Shown piece after piece: positions 53,689-62,594 of a stretch of DNA of 64,000 bases (position 1 is the stretch's first letter; every line of letters begins with the position of its first letter). The stretch comes from JBBKWJ01 sp037968895 (lineage in GTDB: Bacteria; Actinomycetota; Acidimicrobiia; Acidimicrobiales; SZUA-35), in contig JBBKWJ010000175.1 of assembly GCA_037968895.1 (NCBI GenBank), forward strand, positions 1 through 64,000. Direction: 5' to 3'. The position numbers were made by a program, and so were the translations under genes. The notes beneath the pieces were generated by a model, which worked only from the letters and a program-made list of their open reading frames with translations, had not been told where the DNA came from and did not search any database.

Positions 53689-54597
53689 CTAGTAGAAGTA
53701 GGGGTAAGGGGACCAGTCGGGCTCTCGCTTTTGGAGGAACGAGTCTCTTCCCTCGACGGCCTCGTCGGTGCCGTAGATGAGGCGAGTGGCCTCACCTGCG
53801 TAGACCTGCTGGCCAACTAGCCCATCGTCGATGAGGTTGAACGCAAACTTTGCCATTCGCTGCGCCGTTGGTGACTTGCGACAAATCTCGGCGGCCCACG
53901 CTAGTGCGGTCGTTTCGAGCTCGGCATGAGGGACAACCCGGTTGACCATGCCCATGCGATGGGCATCGTCAGCGCTATAAGTCTCGCCAAGGAAGAAGAT
54001 CTCGCGTGCGAACTTCTGGCCGACCTGTCGAGCCAAGTAAGCCGAGCCAAAGCCGCCGTCAACCGACGCCACGTCGGTGTCGGTCTGCTTAAACCGCGCG
54101 TGTTCGGCTGACGCAATGGTCAGATCGCATACGACGTGCAAGCTGTGTCCGCCACCGGCAGCCCAACCAGGCACCGCGGCGATGACGACCTTCGGCATGT
54201 GCCGAATCAGACGCTGGCACTCAAGAATGTGAAGGCGACCAGCTTGCGCGGGATCGATGGTGTCCGCCGTTTCGCCATCGGCGTACTTGTAGCCATCTTT
54301 GCCCCGAATGCGTTGATCGCCACCAGAGCAGAACGCCCAGCCGCCATCCTTCGACGAAGGACCGTTGCCGGTAAGGATGACCGCCCCGACATCGCCGCTC
54401 ATACGTGCATGGTCGAGCGCTTTGTATAGCTCGTCAACGGTGTGGGGCCGGAACGCATTGCGAATCTCAGGTCGGTTGAACGCAATCCTGACGGCACCAA
54501 CATCGTTGGCCCGGTGATACGTGATGTCGGTGAAGTCAAAGCCAGCTACGGCAGTCCACGCGGACGGGTCGAAGATCTCAGAAACCATCTCACTCAT
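53689..54597 (-). CDS. menB: 1,4-Dihydroxy-2-naphthoyl-CoA synthase MenB
   Basis: A 302-residue crotonase-fold enzyme: GWAFCSGGDQRIRG (oxyanion hole), PGWAAGGGHSLHVVCDLTIASAEHARF, TDVASVDGGFGSAYLARQVG (catalytic Asp), and the C-terminal WSPYPYFY typical of MenB. Closes the second ring of the naphthoquinone. Confidence 0.93.
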   Translation of the reverse strand: MSEMVSEIFDPSAWTAVAGFDFTDITYHRANDVGAVRIAFNRPEIRNAFRPHTVDELYKALDHARMSGDVGAVILTGNGPSSKDGGWAFCSGGDQRIRGKDGYKYADGETADTIDPAQAGRLHILECQRLIRHMPKVVIAAVPGWAAGGGHSLHVVCDLTIASAEHARFKQTDTDVASVDGGFGSAYLARQVGQKFAREIFFLGETYSADDAHRMGMVNRVVPHAELETTALAWAAEICRKSPTAQRMAKFAFNLIDDGLVGQQVYAGEATRLIYGTDEAVEGRDSFLQKREPDWSPYPYFY

Positions 54598-54675
54598 GCA
54601 GTGAGGCTACGAGTTCTTCGCCTGATCACCCAATTCGTTGGCGCTGGGGTGGTTGACCTTCGCTACTCTGCTCTG

Positions 54676-55245
54676 ATGCAGCCAGGTTCAATGCATCGAG
54701 TCTCCGTGATTGGCAACTCGGGTTCCGGCAAGTCAACGACGGCCCGACGTCTCGCCGAGATTCTGGGCGCTGAACACATTGAGCTCGACTCGCTCTACCA
54801 CCAGGCGAATTGGACGCCCCTGTCGAGAGATGAGTTTCGTCGCGTCTTGAGCGAGCGCCTGAGTGCTGCTGACGATGGTTGGGTTGTGTGCGGCGGCTAC
54901 CAGTCGATGGTCGGCGACCTTGTCCAGGGTGGTGCTGACACCATCATCTGGGTTCGGCCACCTCGATGGCGAAACATGTACCAAGTCGTCGCCCGCACGG
55001 TGCGAAGATTGGTACGGGGTGAAGAGCTTTGGAACGGCAACCGGGAGCGATGGAACGCAATGTTCAAGCGCGACCCAGAAGAAAACATTGTGCTGTGGAC
55101 ATGGCGCAAGCACCCGGTCTACGAAGAACAGTTCGAAACCTCTCGGACCGATGGCTCGTGGGCCCACGCGAGCGTCATCGTGCTGCGGACTCGCCGCTCG
55201 GTCCACGAGCTACTTACTCGAGTGTCGCTTCAATCGCAGCAGTAG
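54676..55245 (+). CDS. P-loop kinase-like protein (topology modulation protein / FlaR-like)
   Basis: A 189-residue adenylate-kinase-like NTPase: Walker A IGNSGSGKSTTARRLAE, HIELDSLYHQANWTP, VVCGGYQSM and a lid WNGNRERWNAMF. Such proteins are annotated as DNA topology modulation proteins, though the substrate is unknown. ATG54676 or ATG54691; the open frame from 54442 lies in menB. The last 32 bp overlap convergent menD. Confidence 0.8.
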   Translation: MQPGSMHRVSVIGNSGSGKSTTARRLAEILGAEHIELDSLYHQANWTPLSRDEFRRVLSERLSAADDGWVVCGGYQSMVGDLVQGGADTIIWVRPPRWRNMYQVVARTVRRLVRGEELWNGNRERWNAMFKRDPEENIVLWTWRKHPVYEEQFETSRTDGSWAHASVIVLRTRRSVHELLTRVSLQSQQ

Positions 55246-56890
55246 TCATTGCGACTAGCTCGGCCTGCTCGGCCAGCGATCGTGCCCGGTCACTCGAAGC
55301 GATCAGCATTCTGACACCGTCGATGGAGGAGAGCGCCTCTGGGCTCCATGGTTCCACCTGAATGCCGTGAGCAGCGGCCAAAGTGGCAATGTCGGTGCCG
55401 TGTGGCGTACCGAAGAGGAACTCAAACTGGGCCGTCGTCAGATTGGATGACTGGGGGAGGTGGGAGAAGATGCCGCCTCCGTCGTTGTCGACAACAACGA
55501 TCGTCAGGTCGATTGGCCGCCGACTGAGCGCCGCAAGCGACGAGGCGTCGTGCAATAAGGCGACATCGCCGATGAAACAAATAGTTGGACCCGCCGCGTA
55601 CGCGACGCCAGCAGCCGTAGCGATCACGCCATCGATGCCGTTCGCGCCTCGGTTGGAAAAGACCCTTCGCTCTCCCGAGTCTCCGGCGAACCACTCAACC
55701 TGACGTATTGGCATAGATGATGACAAAACTACGTTCGCCGTTGCCGGAGACGACAAAAGGATGGACCGGGCGACAGCAATCTCACTTGCGGGGTGATGCT
55801 CAGCGAACTGAGCGACGGCGGCTGACGCGGCGTCATTCGCCGTGGTCCACTCGGTTGTTCTTCCTGGAACTGTTGTGAAGTCAGCCTCGAGCAACGCAGT
55901 AGCGAGACCTTCCTCAGACAGAATCAACGAGGCGGCCCGATCGGGGTCGATCCAACGTCCGTTAGGCGTAGCGGCGATAATCGTTGCCCCGCTATGCGTG
56001 ATCCACTGGTTTAGCGCCTTGCTCGACTGCTGCTCGCCAAACCGAAGTATCACCTCTGGCCTCTGGGCAACGGTGAAGCGGGCCGTGCGGGCGATGAGAT
56101 CTCCGAACACCACTGCGTCGTCTGCACTCGCACAGCCTGAACGCTGGTCGGCGATCAGGGGCCATTGAAGCCGCTTGGCCAGTTCGATCACCGCCTCTGG
56201 GTCGGTGATCCCCGAACCGGCAACGACAACGCCATGCCTCCCGTTCAGGATGTCGACGATGCGAGCGAGATAGGCCGCGGTCGGCGATTTCGGCTCGGGT
56301 TTCCAAGGTATGGAGTTGCTGGTGCGTATTGGGAGTTCGTCTGGCGCTCCATCGAGAGGGTCACGAAAGGCGAGATTGCAGTGGACGGGGCCCGGCTTTC
56401 CTCTTGCCCCGATGGCGGCGGCGACGGTTCGTGCGCCAAAGGGCCGCCATTCGGCGAGATCGGCAGGGTCGGGGACGCCCGGTTCGACGAACAGACGAAC
56501 GATTGGCCCGTAAAGATTGGTTTGGACGATGGTTTGCGGCGCCCCAACTCCTACGAGCTCGGGTGGGCGATCGGCGGTGCACACGATAAGTGGAACCGCG
56601 CTGAGGTCGGCTTCAACAACTGCTGCATGAAAATGTGTGCCCGCGGTGCCAGACGAGCACAACACGATTCCAGGGGTGTGAGTGGCGAGACCGTGACCGA
56701 GAGCGGCAAACGAGGCCGACCTTTCGTCATGGAACAGAGCAACGGCAATTTCTTCGCGATCGTGCAGCGCCAGAGCGAGTGGCGTCGACCGCGATCCAGG
56801 AGCGATGAACGCTCTGGTCACCCCGGCGTGTACCCACTCGTCGACGAGTGTGGCGCAGAAGGTTGCGGCGGCGGTGATCGGTCGGGCCAT
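55214..56890 (-). CDS. menD: SEPHCHC synthase MenD
   Basis: A 558-residue thiamine-diphosphate enzyme. FIAPGSRSTPLALAL, ERSASFAALGHGLAT (ThDP Glu), LCSSGTAGTHFHAAVVEA, ADRPPELVGVGAPQTI, and C-terminal FIGDVALLHD...VVVDNDGGGIFSHLPQ. Joins 2-oxoglutarate to isochorismate. Start ATG56890 gives family length; the longer frame to 57055 extends into menH. Confidence 0.92.
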   Translation of the reverse strand: MARPITAAATFCATLVDEWVHAGVTRAFIAPGSRSTPLALALHDREEIAVALFHDERSASFAALGHGLATHTPGIVLCSSGTAGTHFHAAVVEADLSAVPLIVCTADRPPELVGVGAPQTIVQTNLYGPIVRLFVEPGVPDPADLAEWRPFGARTVAAAIGARGKPGPVHCNLAFRDPLDGAPDELPIRTSNSIPWKPEPKSPTAAYLARIVDILNGRHGVVVAGSGITDPEAVIELAKRLQWPLIADQRSGCASADDAVVFGDLIARTARFTVAQRPEVILRFGEQQSSKALNQWITHSGATIIAATPNGRWIDPDRAASLILSEEGLATALLEADFTTVPGRTTEWTTANDAASAAVAQFAEHHPASEIAVARSILLSSPATANVVLSSSMPIRQVEWFAGDSGERRVFSNRGANGIDGVIATAAGVAYAAGPTICFIGDVALLHDASSLAALSRRPIDLTIVVVDNDGGGIFSHLPQSSNLTTAQFEFLFGTPHGTDIATLAAAHGIQVEPWSPEALSSIDGVRMLIASSDRARSLAEQAELVAMTTAAIEATLE

Positions 56891-56939
56891 ATCGGAAAGA
56901 GAACCACATATCGGCGGCGCCGTCAGGCATGATAAGGAT

Positions 56940-57713
56940 GTGACCCTCCACAAGACAATTACTGGGTCGGGGCCTCGACTGGTTCTTCTACACGGGTTCA
57001 CGCAGAACGCCGAGTGTTGGGGGCCGATTGTTGACGACCTCGCCCGCGACTTCACTGTCGTGAGCGTCGATGCCCCAGGGCACGGCGATTCATTCCATGA
57101 CGCAGCTGATCTGTGGGAAGCCGGCCGCCTCGTCGGTGAGGCCGGTGGCGCAGGTCACTATGTCGGCTACTCGATGGGTGGTCGCATGGCGCTCCACCTC
57201 ACGGCCCAGATGCCCGAGCTCGTAAAAAGCCTGACGCTCATTGGGGTGACGGCTGGTCTTGACACCGACGATGAGCGTTCTACGCGGAGGCGGGACGACG
57301 CGTCGCTCGCCGCCAAGATCGACGAGATCGGTCTGGAGGCGTTCCTTGAGTGGTGGATAGCGCTCCCTCTTTTCGATGGAGTCAGCGCCGAACAAGCCTG
57401 CCTCGCTCAACGACTAGAAAACCGCGCCGATGGACTGCGAGCGAGTTTGCTTGCGTGTGGCACGGGACGGCAGGAGCCGCTCTGGCCGCTGTTACACAGA
57501 CTTCGCGTCCCTGTTCACGTTGTCGTTGGTGAGCGCGACACGAAGTTCGCCGCTATCGGCCAAAGGCTGGTCGAGTCTTTCGGCCCAAGCGCGTCGATGA
57601 CGACGATTCGGGATGCTGGCCATGCCGCTCACCTCCAGATGCCGTCTGAGTTCACCGCAGATCTTCGATCATTCATCGACAGCATCGGTGCCGACGACGT
57701 AGCAGCGACCTAG
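56940..57713 (+). CDS. menH: MenH-like alpha/beta hydrolase (SHCHC synthase)
   Basis: A 257-residue hydrolase: VLLHGFTQNAECWGPIV (oxyanion), DAPGHGDSFHDA, nucleophile GYSMGGRMALHL, VVGERDTKF (Asp) and DAGHAAHLQMP (His). The elbow GYSMGGRxAL is MenH-like, and divergent menD starts 50 bp away; both are required for SHCHC. GTG56940 has AAGG four bases before it; the frame to 56805 is shared with menD. Confidence 0.82.
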   Translation: MTLHKTITGSGPRLVLLHGFTQNAECWGPIVDDLARDFTVVSVDAPGHGDSFHDAADLWEAGRLVGEAGGAGHYVGYSMGGRMALHLTAQMPELVKSLTLIGVTAGLDTDDERSTRRRDDASLAAKIDEIGLEAFLEWWIALPLFDGVSAEQACLAQRLENRADGLRASLLACGTGRQEPLWPLLHRLRVPVHVVVGERDTKFAAIGQRLVESFGPSASMTTIRDAGHAAHLQMPSEFTADLRSFIDSIGADDVAAT

Positions 57714-57715
57714 GT

Positions 57716-58822
57716 CTAAGCCGAGCGCTCTCCCGGAGTGACGTGGCATGCGATGGTGAACTTGTCGAGCATGTCCTGGTCGGGGAGCGGCGCGATCCCA
57801 ACCCCAGTCGGCGTGATGATGTCGCCATCGAGCAGTTGAATGTCGGGCCATGGGTCTTCAGCCAACCAGCGGCGCGCTGGCGACACATCGCCGACGACGG
57901 TGAACTCTGGTCGGGCTGCGATGCTGGCGAGAAGATGCCGGCCGAGCCCCGATTCGAGCATGCCGCCTGCCACGACGCCAATATCGTTGTCGTCTGCAAT
58001 CCGCAGCATCGCCAGGGTGTTCCGTACGCCGCCGAGCCGTGATGGCTTCACCGCAATGGCCGAGACGGACTCAGAGTCGACGTAGCGGAGAAGGGTGTCG
58101 ACGGAGTCGATTGCTTCGTCGGCGACAACCGTTGCGCCCGTCGCGATGAGCTTGTGGTTTGACTCGAGATCATTCTGGCGCCAGTCGAACGGTTGCTCGA
58201 ACACCGTGACACCAAGCGCCTTGAGCCGGTACATCGTCGGGACGCCATCGCGTCCGTATGAACCGTTCGCGTCGACCTGGATCTCGAGGGTCGGCCACTC
58301 CAGCCTGACTGCATGCACCACATCGATGTCGTGACCTGGCTGTATCTTCAGTTTCACCCGGCTAATGCCCGAGTCGACAAGCTGTCCGACCTGGCTGCAC
58401 ACGCTGGTGATCTCGCCGAGTCCGACGACCGCGCCAGCAGGAAAGCTCAGTCGGCCTGCACCGATATGCCTCGCGAATGAAATGCCCTTCGATCTAAGGT
58501 GTGCGTCAAGGGCTGCCATTTCGAGAGCAGCCGCCGCCATCGGTGTTGAGTCATCATCGGAATCGCCCCCGATGCGGAACGCAGACAACTGATCAAAGCT
58601 GGACCGGGCCGTCTCATGCCAGTATGAGTTGCGGTTCATGGCCGAACACTCGCCCCACCCCGTCGCCCCTGCGTCGGTGGTCACGGCAACAACGGTGAGT
58701 TTTCGATCGTCTGGCGGTGTTTCGTCGTGGGCCGCGGCCATGCTCGCCTTCGTCGGAAGCGAAAGCAGTCGAACCTCTATACGAGTGAGTGGCGCAAGAT
58801 CACGTGGCCAATTGATGAGCAT
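57716..58822 (-). CDS. menC: o-Succinylbenzoate synthase MenC
   Basis: A 368-residue enolase-superfamily enzyme. Lys in VKLKIQP, metal ligands DANGSY, FEQPFD, DEAI, and the second Lys in AVKPSRLGG are all in place. Dehydrates SHCHC to OSB. It ends 2 bp from menH. Start ATG58822. Confidence 0.87.
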   Translation of the reverse strand: MLINWPRDLAPLTRIEVRLLSLPTKASMAAAHDETPPDDRKLTVVAVTTDAGATGWGECSAMNRNSYWHETARSSFDQLSAFRIGGDSDDDSTPMAAAALEMAALDAHLRSKGISFARHIGAGRLSFPAGAVVGLGEITSVCSQVGQLVDSGISRVKLKIQPGHDIDVVHAVRLEWPTLEIQVDANGSYGRDGVPTMYRLKALGVTVFEQPFDWRQNDLESNHKLIATGATVVADEAIDSVDTLLRYVDSESVSAIAVKPSRLGGVRNTLAMLRIADDNDIGVVAGGMLESGLGRHLLASIAARPEFTVVGDVSPARRWLAEDPWPDIQLLDGDIITPTGVGIAPLPDQDMLDKFTIACHVTPGERSA

Positions 58823-58939
58823 CCCAGTCCTACGCTAGAGAGTGCGGGCGGAAAATCTCCTCGGCTGGCCCCGACGGGCCATTGAGTAGGCCTCGTCCGC
58901 TGGCGAATAGATCTTGGTCACACATGGCGCGTAACGCTT

Positions 58940-59070
58940 GGCCCGCCGTATGCTTGCCCCGCTCGGCAAATAAAGCCGAGCCCTTTCCCATCTAGCGAAG
59001 TCCGGTGAGATCCCGGCGCTGTCCCGCAACTGTGATGCCGACATTGATCGGTCAGCCAGGTCGCCTATTT
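58940..59070 (+). ncRNA. Cobalamin riboswitch, compact form
   Basis: The conserved core AAGTCCGGTGAGATCCCGGC-GCTGTCCCGCAACTGT lies at 58998-59032, and the B12 box GTCAGCCAGGTCGCC at 59051-59065. Between them only about 18 bases remain, where class I cobalamin aptamers carry a long arm, so this looks like a short class-II type aptamer. The 5' part (58940-58990) includes a CTCGGC...GCCGAG stem. It precedes btuF and presumably switches the whole corrinoid operon. Bases 58823-58939 show nothing else. Confidence 0.85.
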
Positions 59071-59138
59071 GGAAGAGGTTTGAAACAGTGTCCTCGGAGG
59101 AAGGACCATTTCGCGAGGCACTGCCTCTCGAGAATCAC

Positions 59139-59157
59139 ACCTCCGAGCCAAGGAGGT
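59139..59157 (+). promoter_or_regulatory. Shine-Dalgarno-sequestering hairpin of btuF
   Basis: ACCTCC (59139-59144) can pair perfectly with GGAGGT (59152-59157), which is the strong Shine-Dalgarno sequence of the GTG59163 start. Loop of seven bases. A preceding 5-bp stem GTCCT/AGGAC (59090-59106) follows the aptamer. This suggests translational off-switching when cobalamin is bound. Confidence 0.65.
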
Positions 59158-59162
59158 ATGAC

Positions 59163-60128
59163 GTGAAACAGAACACAACATCGGCAACCACGGTGACGGT
59201 ATTTGCCGCAACTATTGCGTTGCTTTTTGCCGCATGCGGAAGCAGCGATGTGGCGAGCGAAACATCGACCGTTGTCGACGAGACGGCAGAGTCGACCGAA
59301 ACCACTGAGGCCATGGCCGAAGATGAGGCCCACACGACTGAGGCAATGGCTGATGAATCTGCCTTGCCATCACACATCGTGTCGCTTTCCGCAACGGCGA
59401 CTGAGATGCTCTTCGCGATGGGCGCCGGCGACCAAGTAGTCGCTGTCGATTCCTATTCAGACTTTCCCGCAGAAGCTCCAACAACGGATCTGTCTGGCTT
59501 TGAGCCGAGCCTCGAAGCGATCATTGGTTACGAGCCCGATCTCGTCATCTTGTCGTTCGATCCAGGCGAAATCGTCAGCGGCCTTGAGCAAGCTGGAGTT
59601 CCGTCACTGCTCCTGCCAACTGCCGCAACGCTTGACGACATGTATGCCCAGATTGCCGACCTCGGTGTCGCTACTGGTCAAATCGATGGAGCGGCCGCAC
59701 TAAACGCCTCGATTCAGGCCGACCTCGCTGCGATTTCCGAATCAGCAACTGCCGATGCGGGTGTGCGGGTCTATCACGAGCTTGATCAGACTTTCTACAG
59801 CGCATCGTCTGGCAGTTTCATCGGCCAGATCTACACCATGCTCGGTGCTACGAATATCGCCGACGAGGCCGACACCGATGGCTACGGCTACCCGCAGCTT
59901 GCGCCGGAGTACATCCTTCAGGCTGACCCAACACTGATCGTCATAACCGACCAGGGTGGCTACACCGTTGACGACGTCAGCGCTCGTCCAGGGTGGGACG
60001 CCATAACTGCGGTTTCATCTGGCAACGTTCTGGTGGTCGATGCCGATATTGCCTCCCGTTGGGGTCCACGCGTGGTCGACTTTGCCCAAGTAATTGCAGA
60101 TCAGCTCGCTCTGGTTCCGGCTGGCTGA
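59163..60128 (+). CDS. btuF: Corrinoid ABC transporter substrate-binding lipoprotein (BtuF-like)
   Basis: A 321-residue lipoprotein: signal peptide ending LLFAACG, a Glu/Thr-rich linker, then a helical-backbone binding protein (HIVSLSATATEMLFAMGAGDQVVAVDSYSDFP; LEAIIGYEPDLVILS; LAPEYILQADPTLIVITD). Fold class III binds cobalamin, haem or siderophores; riboswitch and cob genes favour cobalamin. GTG59163 has AGGAGG six bases upstream; ATG59158 meets a stop after two codons. Confidence 0.85.
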   Translation: MKQNTTSATTVTVFAATIALLFAACGSSDVASETSTVVDETAESTETTEAMAEDEAHTTEAMADESALPSHIVSLSATATEMLFAMGAGDQVVAVDSYSDFPAEAPTTDLSGFEPSLEAIIGYEPDLVILSFDPGEIVSGLEQAGVPSLLLPTAATLDDMYAQIADLGVATGQIDGAAALNASIQADLAAISESATADAGVRVYHELDQTFYSASSGSFIGQIYTMLGATNIADEADTDGYGYPQLAPEYILQADPTLIVITDQGGYTVDDVSARPGWDAITAVSSGNVLVVDADIASRWGPRVVDFAQVIADQLALVPAG

Positions 60129-61204
60129 TGGCCACCTCGGGCGTACTAGTCGGAGCTGACGAGACGACTGCGGTTACACGCGCGTTTCGACTGCCGATGA
60201 TCTCGCTCTTCATTGCGTTGGCTGTCCTGATCGCATCGCTGTCGTTTGGCGTTGCGGTCGGGGCTGCCGATGTGCCATTCAATGGCATTCTCCGGTCACT
60301 TATTGACCACGTTCCTTTTGTGTCGTTGTCGACCGGACTTACCGACACGCAAGAGACGATCTTGTGGCAGTGGCGGATTCCTCGCCTCTTGCTTGGGGCG
60401 CTCGTCGGTTCGTCCCTTGCGGTTTCGGGCGCGGCATACCAAGGCGTCTTCCGCAACCCACTAGCCGATCCATTCCTGCTTGGCGCTGCGGCGGGCGCCG
60501 GCCTCGGGGCAACGCTGGTCATCGTGACGAGTTCCGACCGTTCGTTCGGTCCACTCGGAACCGTTCCGATGGCAGCGTTTGTCGGCGCCCTCCTCGGCGT
60601 CAGTATCTCGGCCGCACTCGGCCGATCGGCTGGTCGTTCAACCGCGTCGCTATTGCTCGCTGGTGTTGCGAGCGCAGCGTTTCTTACCGCCTGTCAAACC
60701 TTTCTAATGCAACGCCACGTCGAGTCGATCCAAGAGGTATACGGCTGGCTCATCGGTCGTTTATCCACATCGGGCTGGACCGAAGTCAACCTGCTGTTCC
60801 CCTATTTCCTGGTGTGCGGTTCGGTGATCTTCTTGCACCGCCGACACCTCGACGTGCTACGACTCGGCGACGATGAAGCGAAGAGCCTTGGCTTGAGACC
60901 AGGTCGAATCAGGCTGGTCGTCATCATTGCGGCGTCATTCTTGACTGCGGCCGCAGTTGCCGTCAGCGGGCTTATCGCGTTCGTTGGCATTGTGATTCCT
61001 CACATTGTTCGACTGGCCGTCGGGAGCAGTTATCGAGTTGTGATTCCGCTCAGCGCAATTCTTGGTGCTGCGTTCCTGAGCGTCGGCGATGTTGCGGCCA
61101 GAACTGTCCTGAGTCCGGCAGAGCTTCCGATCGGCGTCGTCACCGCATTCGTCGGTGCACCGTTCTTTGCCGTCGTTCTCTGGCGCACGAGGGGGCAAAT
61201 GTGA
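60128..61204 (+). CDS. btuC: Corrinoid ABC transporter permease (BtuC-like)
   Basis: A 358-residue FecCD-family permease with about ten helices: WRIPRLLLGALVGSSLAVSGAAYQGVFRNPLADPFLLG carries the TM3 and coupling motif, VAVSGLIAFVGIVIPHIVRL the conserved C-terminal part. Start overlaps the btuF stop (TGATG). Forms the membrane part of a type II importer. Confidence 0.88.
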   Translation: MATSGVLVGADETTAVTRAFRLPMISLFIALAVLIASLSFGVAVGAADVPFNGILRSLIDHVPFVSLSTGLTDTQETILWQWRIPRLLLGALVGSSLAVSGAAYQGVFRNPLADPFLLGAAAGAGLGATLVIVTSSDRSFGPLGTVPMAAFVGALLGVSISAALGRSAGRSTASLLLAGVASAAFLTACQTFLMQRHVESIQEVYGWLIGRLSTSGWTEVNLLFPYFLVCGSVIFLHRRHLDVLRLGDDEAKSLGLRPGRIRLVVIIAASFLTAAAVAVSGLIAFVGIVIPHIVRLAVGSSYRVVIPLSAILGAAFLSVGDVAARTVLSPAELPIGVVTAFVGAPFFAVVLWRTRGQM

Positions 61205-62016
61205 CCACCACTATTCGCAGATCTGCCCTGTCGTTCGATGACGTGTCCGTCGTGTATCGCGGCGTCCCCGTTCTTGATGGTGTGAGCGCGTCGATCGAGT
61301 CTGGCGAGTTCGTTGCCGTCATCGGGCCAAACGGTGCAGGCAAGTCGTCGTTGTTGAAGGCGATCGTTGGCGTAGCCAACCACAGCGGCAACATTTCGGT
61401 TTCCGACGGTCGGGGCGCAGTGAACGAGCCTCGAGATCGGGCCAGACAGATCGCCTATGTTCCACAACAGCCCGTCTTTCCGCATGGGATGTCGGTCGCT
61501 GAATATGTGCTTCTTGGTCGAACTGCTCATCTGTCGTGGCTTGGCGTCGAGTCGCAGGGCGATCGCAACCTCGCAACAGCGGCGCTTGAGCGGCTCGACC
61601 TCGAAAGGTTCGCGGGCCGCGAACTCCATGAGTTGTCGGGTGGCGAGGCTCAACGTGTGTCCCTGGCCAGGGCGCTGGTTCACGAAGCTCCAATTCTCAT
61701 TCTCGACGAGCCGACAAGCGCGCTCGACCTCGGTCATCAACTCGCCGTTCTCGACCTAATCGATGAGTTGCGCCTCGAGCGGGGGCTCACCGTTATCACT
61801 GCGCTCCACGATCTCACGTCGGCGGCCCGTTACGCGGACCGAGTGATGCTGCTCAATAACGGCAAAGTTGCTGAGTTTGGGCGCCCCAACGCAGTAATGA
61901 CCGAAGCAATTTTGAGTCGGCACTATGGTGCGAACATCGGAGTACTCCACGCTCGCGATGGCAGCCTCGTTGTGGTGCCGATGCCAAATGTCAATGCTGG
62001 CCGACAGGCGAGCTAA
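61201..62016 (+). CDS. btuD: Corrinoid ABC transporter ATP-binding protein (BtuD-like)
   Basis: A 271-residue ATPase with Walker A GPNGAGKSSLL, Q-loop VPQQPVFP, signature LSGGEAQRVSLARAL, Walker B ILILDEPTSALD and the H-loop HDLTSAARYAD. Overlaps btuC by 4 bp. Confidence 0.9.
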   Translation: MTTTIRRSALSFDDVSVVYRGVPVLDGVSASIESGEFVAVIGPNGAGKSSLLKAIVGVANHSGNISVSDGRGAVNEPRDRARQIAYVPQQPVFPHGMSVAEYVLLGRTAHLSWLGVESQGDRNLATAALERLDLERFAGRELHELSGGEAQRVSLARALVHEAPILILDEPTSALDLGHQLAVLDLIDELRLERGLTVITALHDLTSAARYADRVMLLNNGKVAEFGRPNAVMTEAILSRHYGANIGVLHARDGSLVVVPMPNVNAGRQAS

Positions 62017-62024
62017 GGAGAATT

Positions 62025-62594
62025 ATGGCAGCCGAAGACATTCCACTAGAGAAGGCCGACGCCACATCGATGACGGTGGCAAGCTCGCTCGTTCTCGTGA
62101 ACACCGGTGACGGCAAAGGTAAGAGTACGGCCGCCTTCGGCACCCTTTTACGCGGTGTCGCTCAAGGCTGGCCGATCTGTGTCGTGCAATTCCTCAAGAG
62201 TGGCGACTGGGGAGTCGGCGAAGAGAAGGTGTGCCGCGATCTTGGCGTCGACTGGTTCGCCGCTGGAAACGGTTTCACCTGGGACTCCGAAGACATCGAC
62301 GAGACGGCAGCGATCGCAGCTGCCGCGTGGGCCCTCGCCAAAGAGAAGATCATGTCTGGCGACTACCGACTCGTGGTGCTCGATGAGATCAGTTATGCAG
62401 CCACTTGGAAGTGGATCAGCACCGATGACGTCGTCGAGGCGCTTGTCAATCGGCCGAAGAAGACCAGTGTGATTCTTACCGGCCGAGCAATGCCACAGGC
62501 CATCGTCGACGTCGCAGACACTGTCACTGAGATGACCCCAATCAAGCACGCCTTTGACAACGGAATCGTTGCCAAAAAGGGCATTGACTACTAG
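62025..62594 (+). CDS. cobO: Cob(I)alamin adenosyltransferase, CobA/CobO type
   Basis: A 189-residue P-loop enzyme: NTGDGKGKSTAAFGTLLRGVAQGW (ATP), VVQFLKSGDWGVGEE, VVLDEISYA and TGRAMPQAIVDVADTVTEM. Adenosylates corrinoids. AAGGAGAATT ribosome-binding site before ATG62025. Confidence 0.93.
   Translation: MAAEDIPLEKADATSMTVASSLVLVNTGDGKGKSTAAFGTLLRGVAQGWPICVVQFLKSGDWGVGEEKVCRDLGVDWFAAGNGFTWDSEDIDETAAIAAAAWALAKEKIMSGDYRLVVLDEISYAATWKWISTDDVVEALVNRPKKTSVILTGRAMPQAIVDVADTVTEMTPIKHAFDNGIVAKKGIDY

Noticed and set aside
54442..54675. N-terminal extension of the P-loop kinase-like gene
   Set aside because: This stretch is coding for MenB on the other strand and the family starts at the residues just before the P-loop.
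56891..57055. N-terminal extension of menD
   Set aside because: The residues are basic, Cys-rich and unlike MenD; the region encodes the MenH start on the plus strand.
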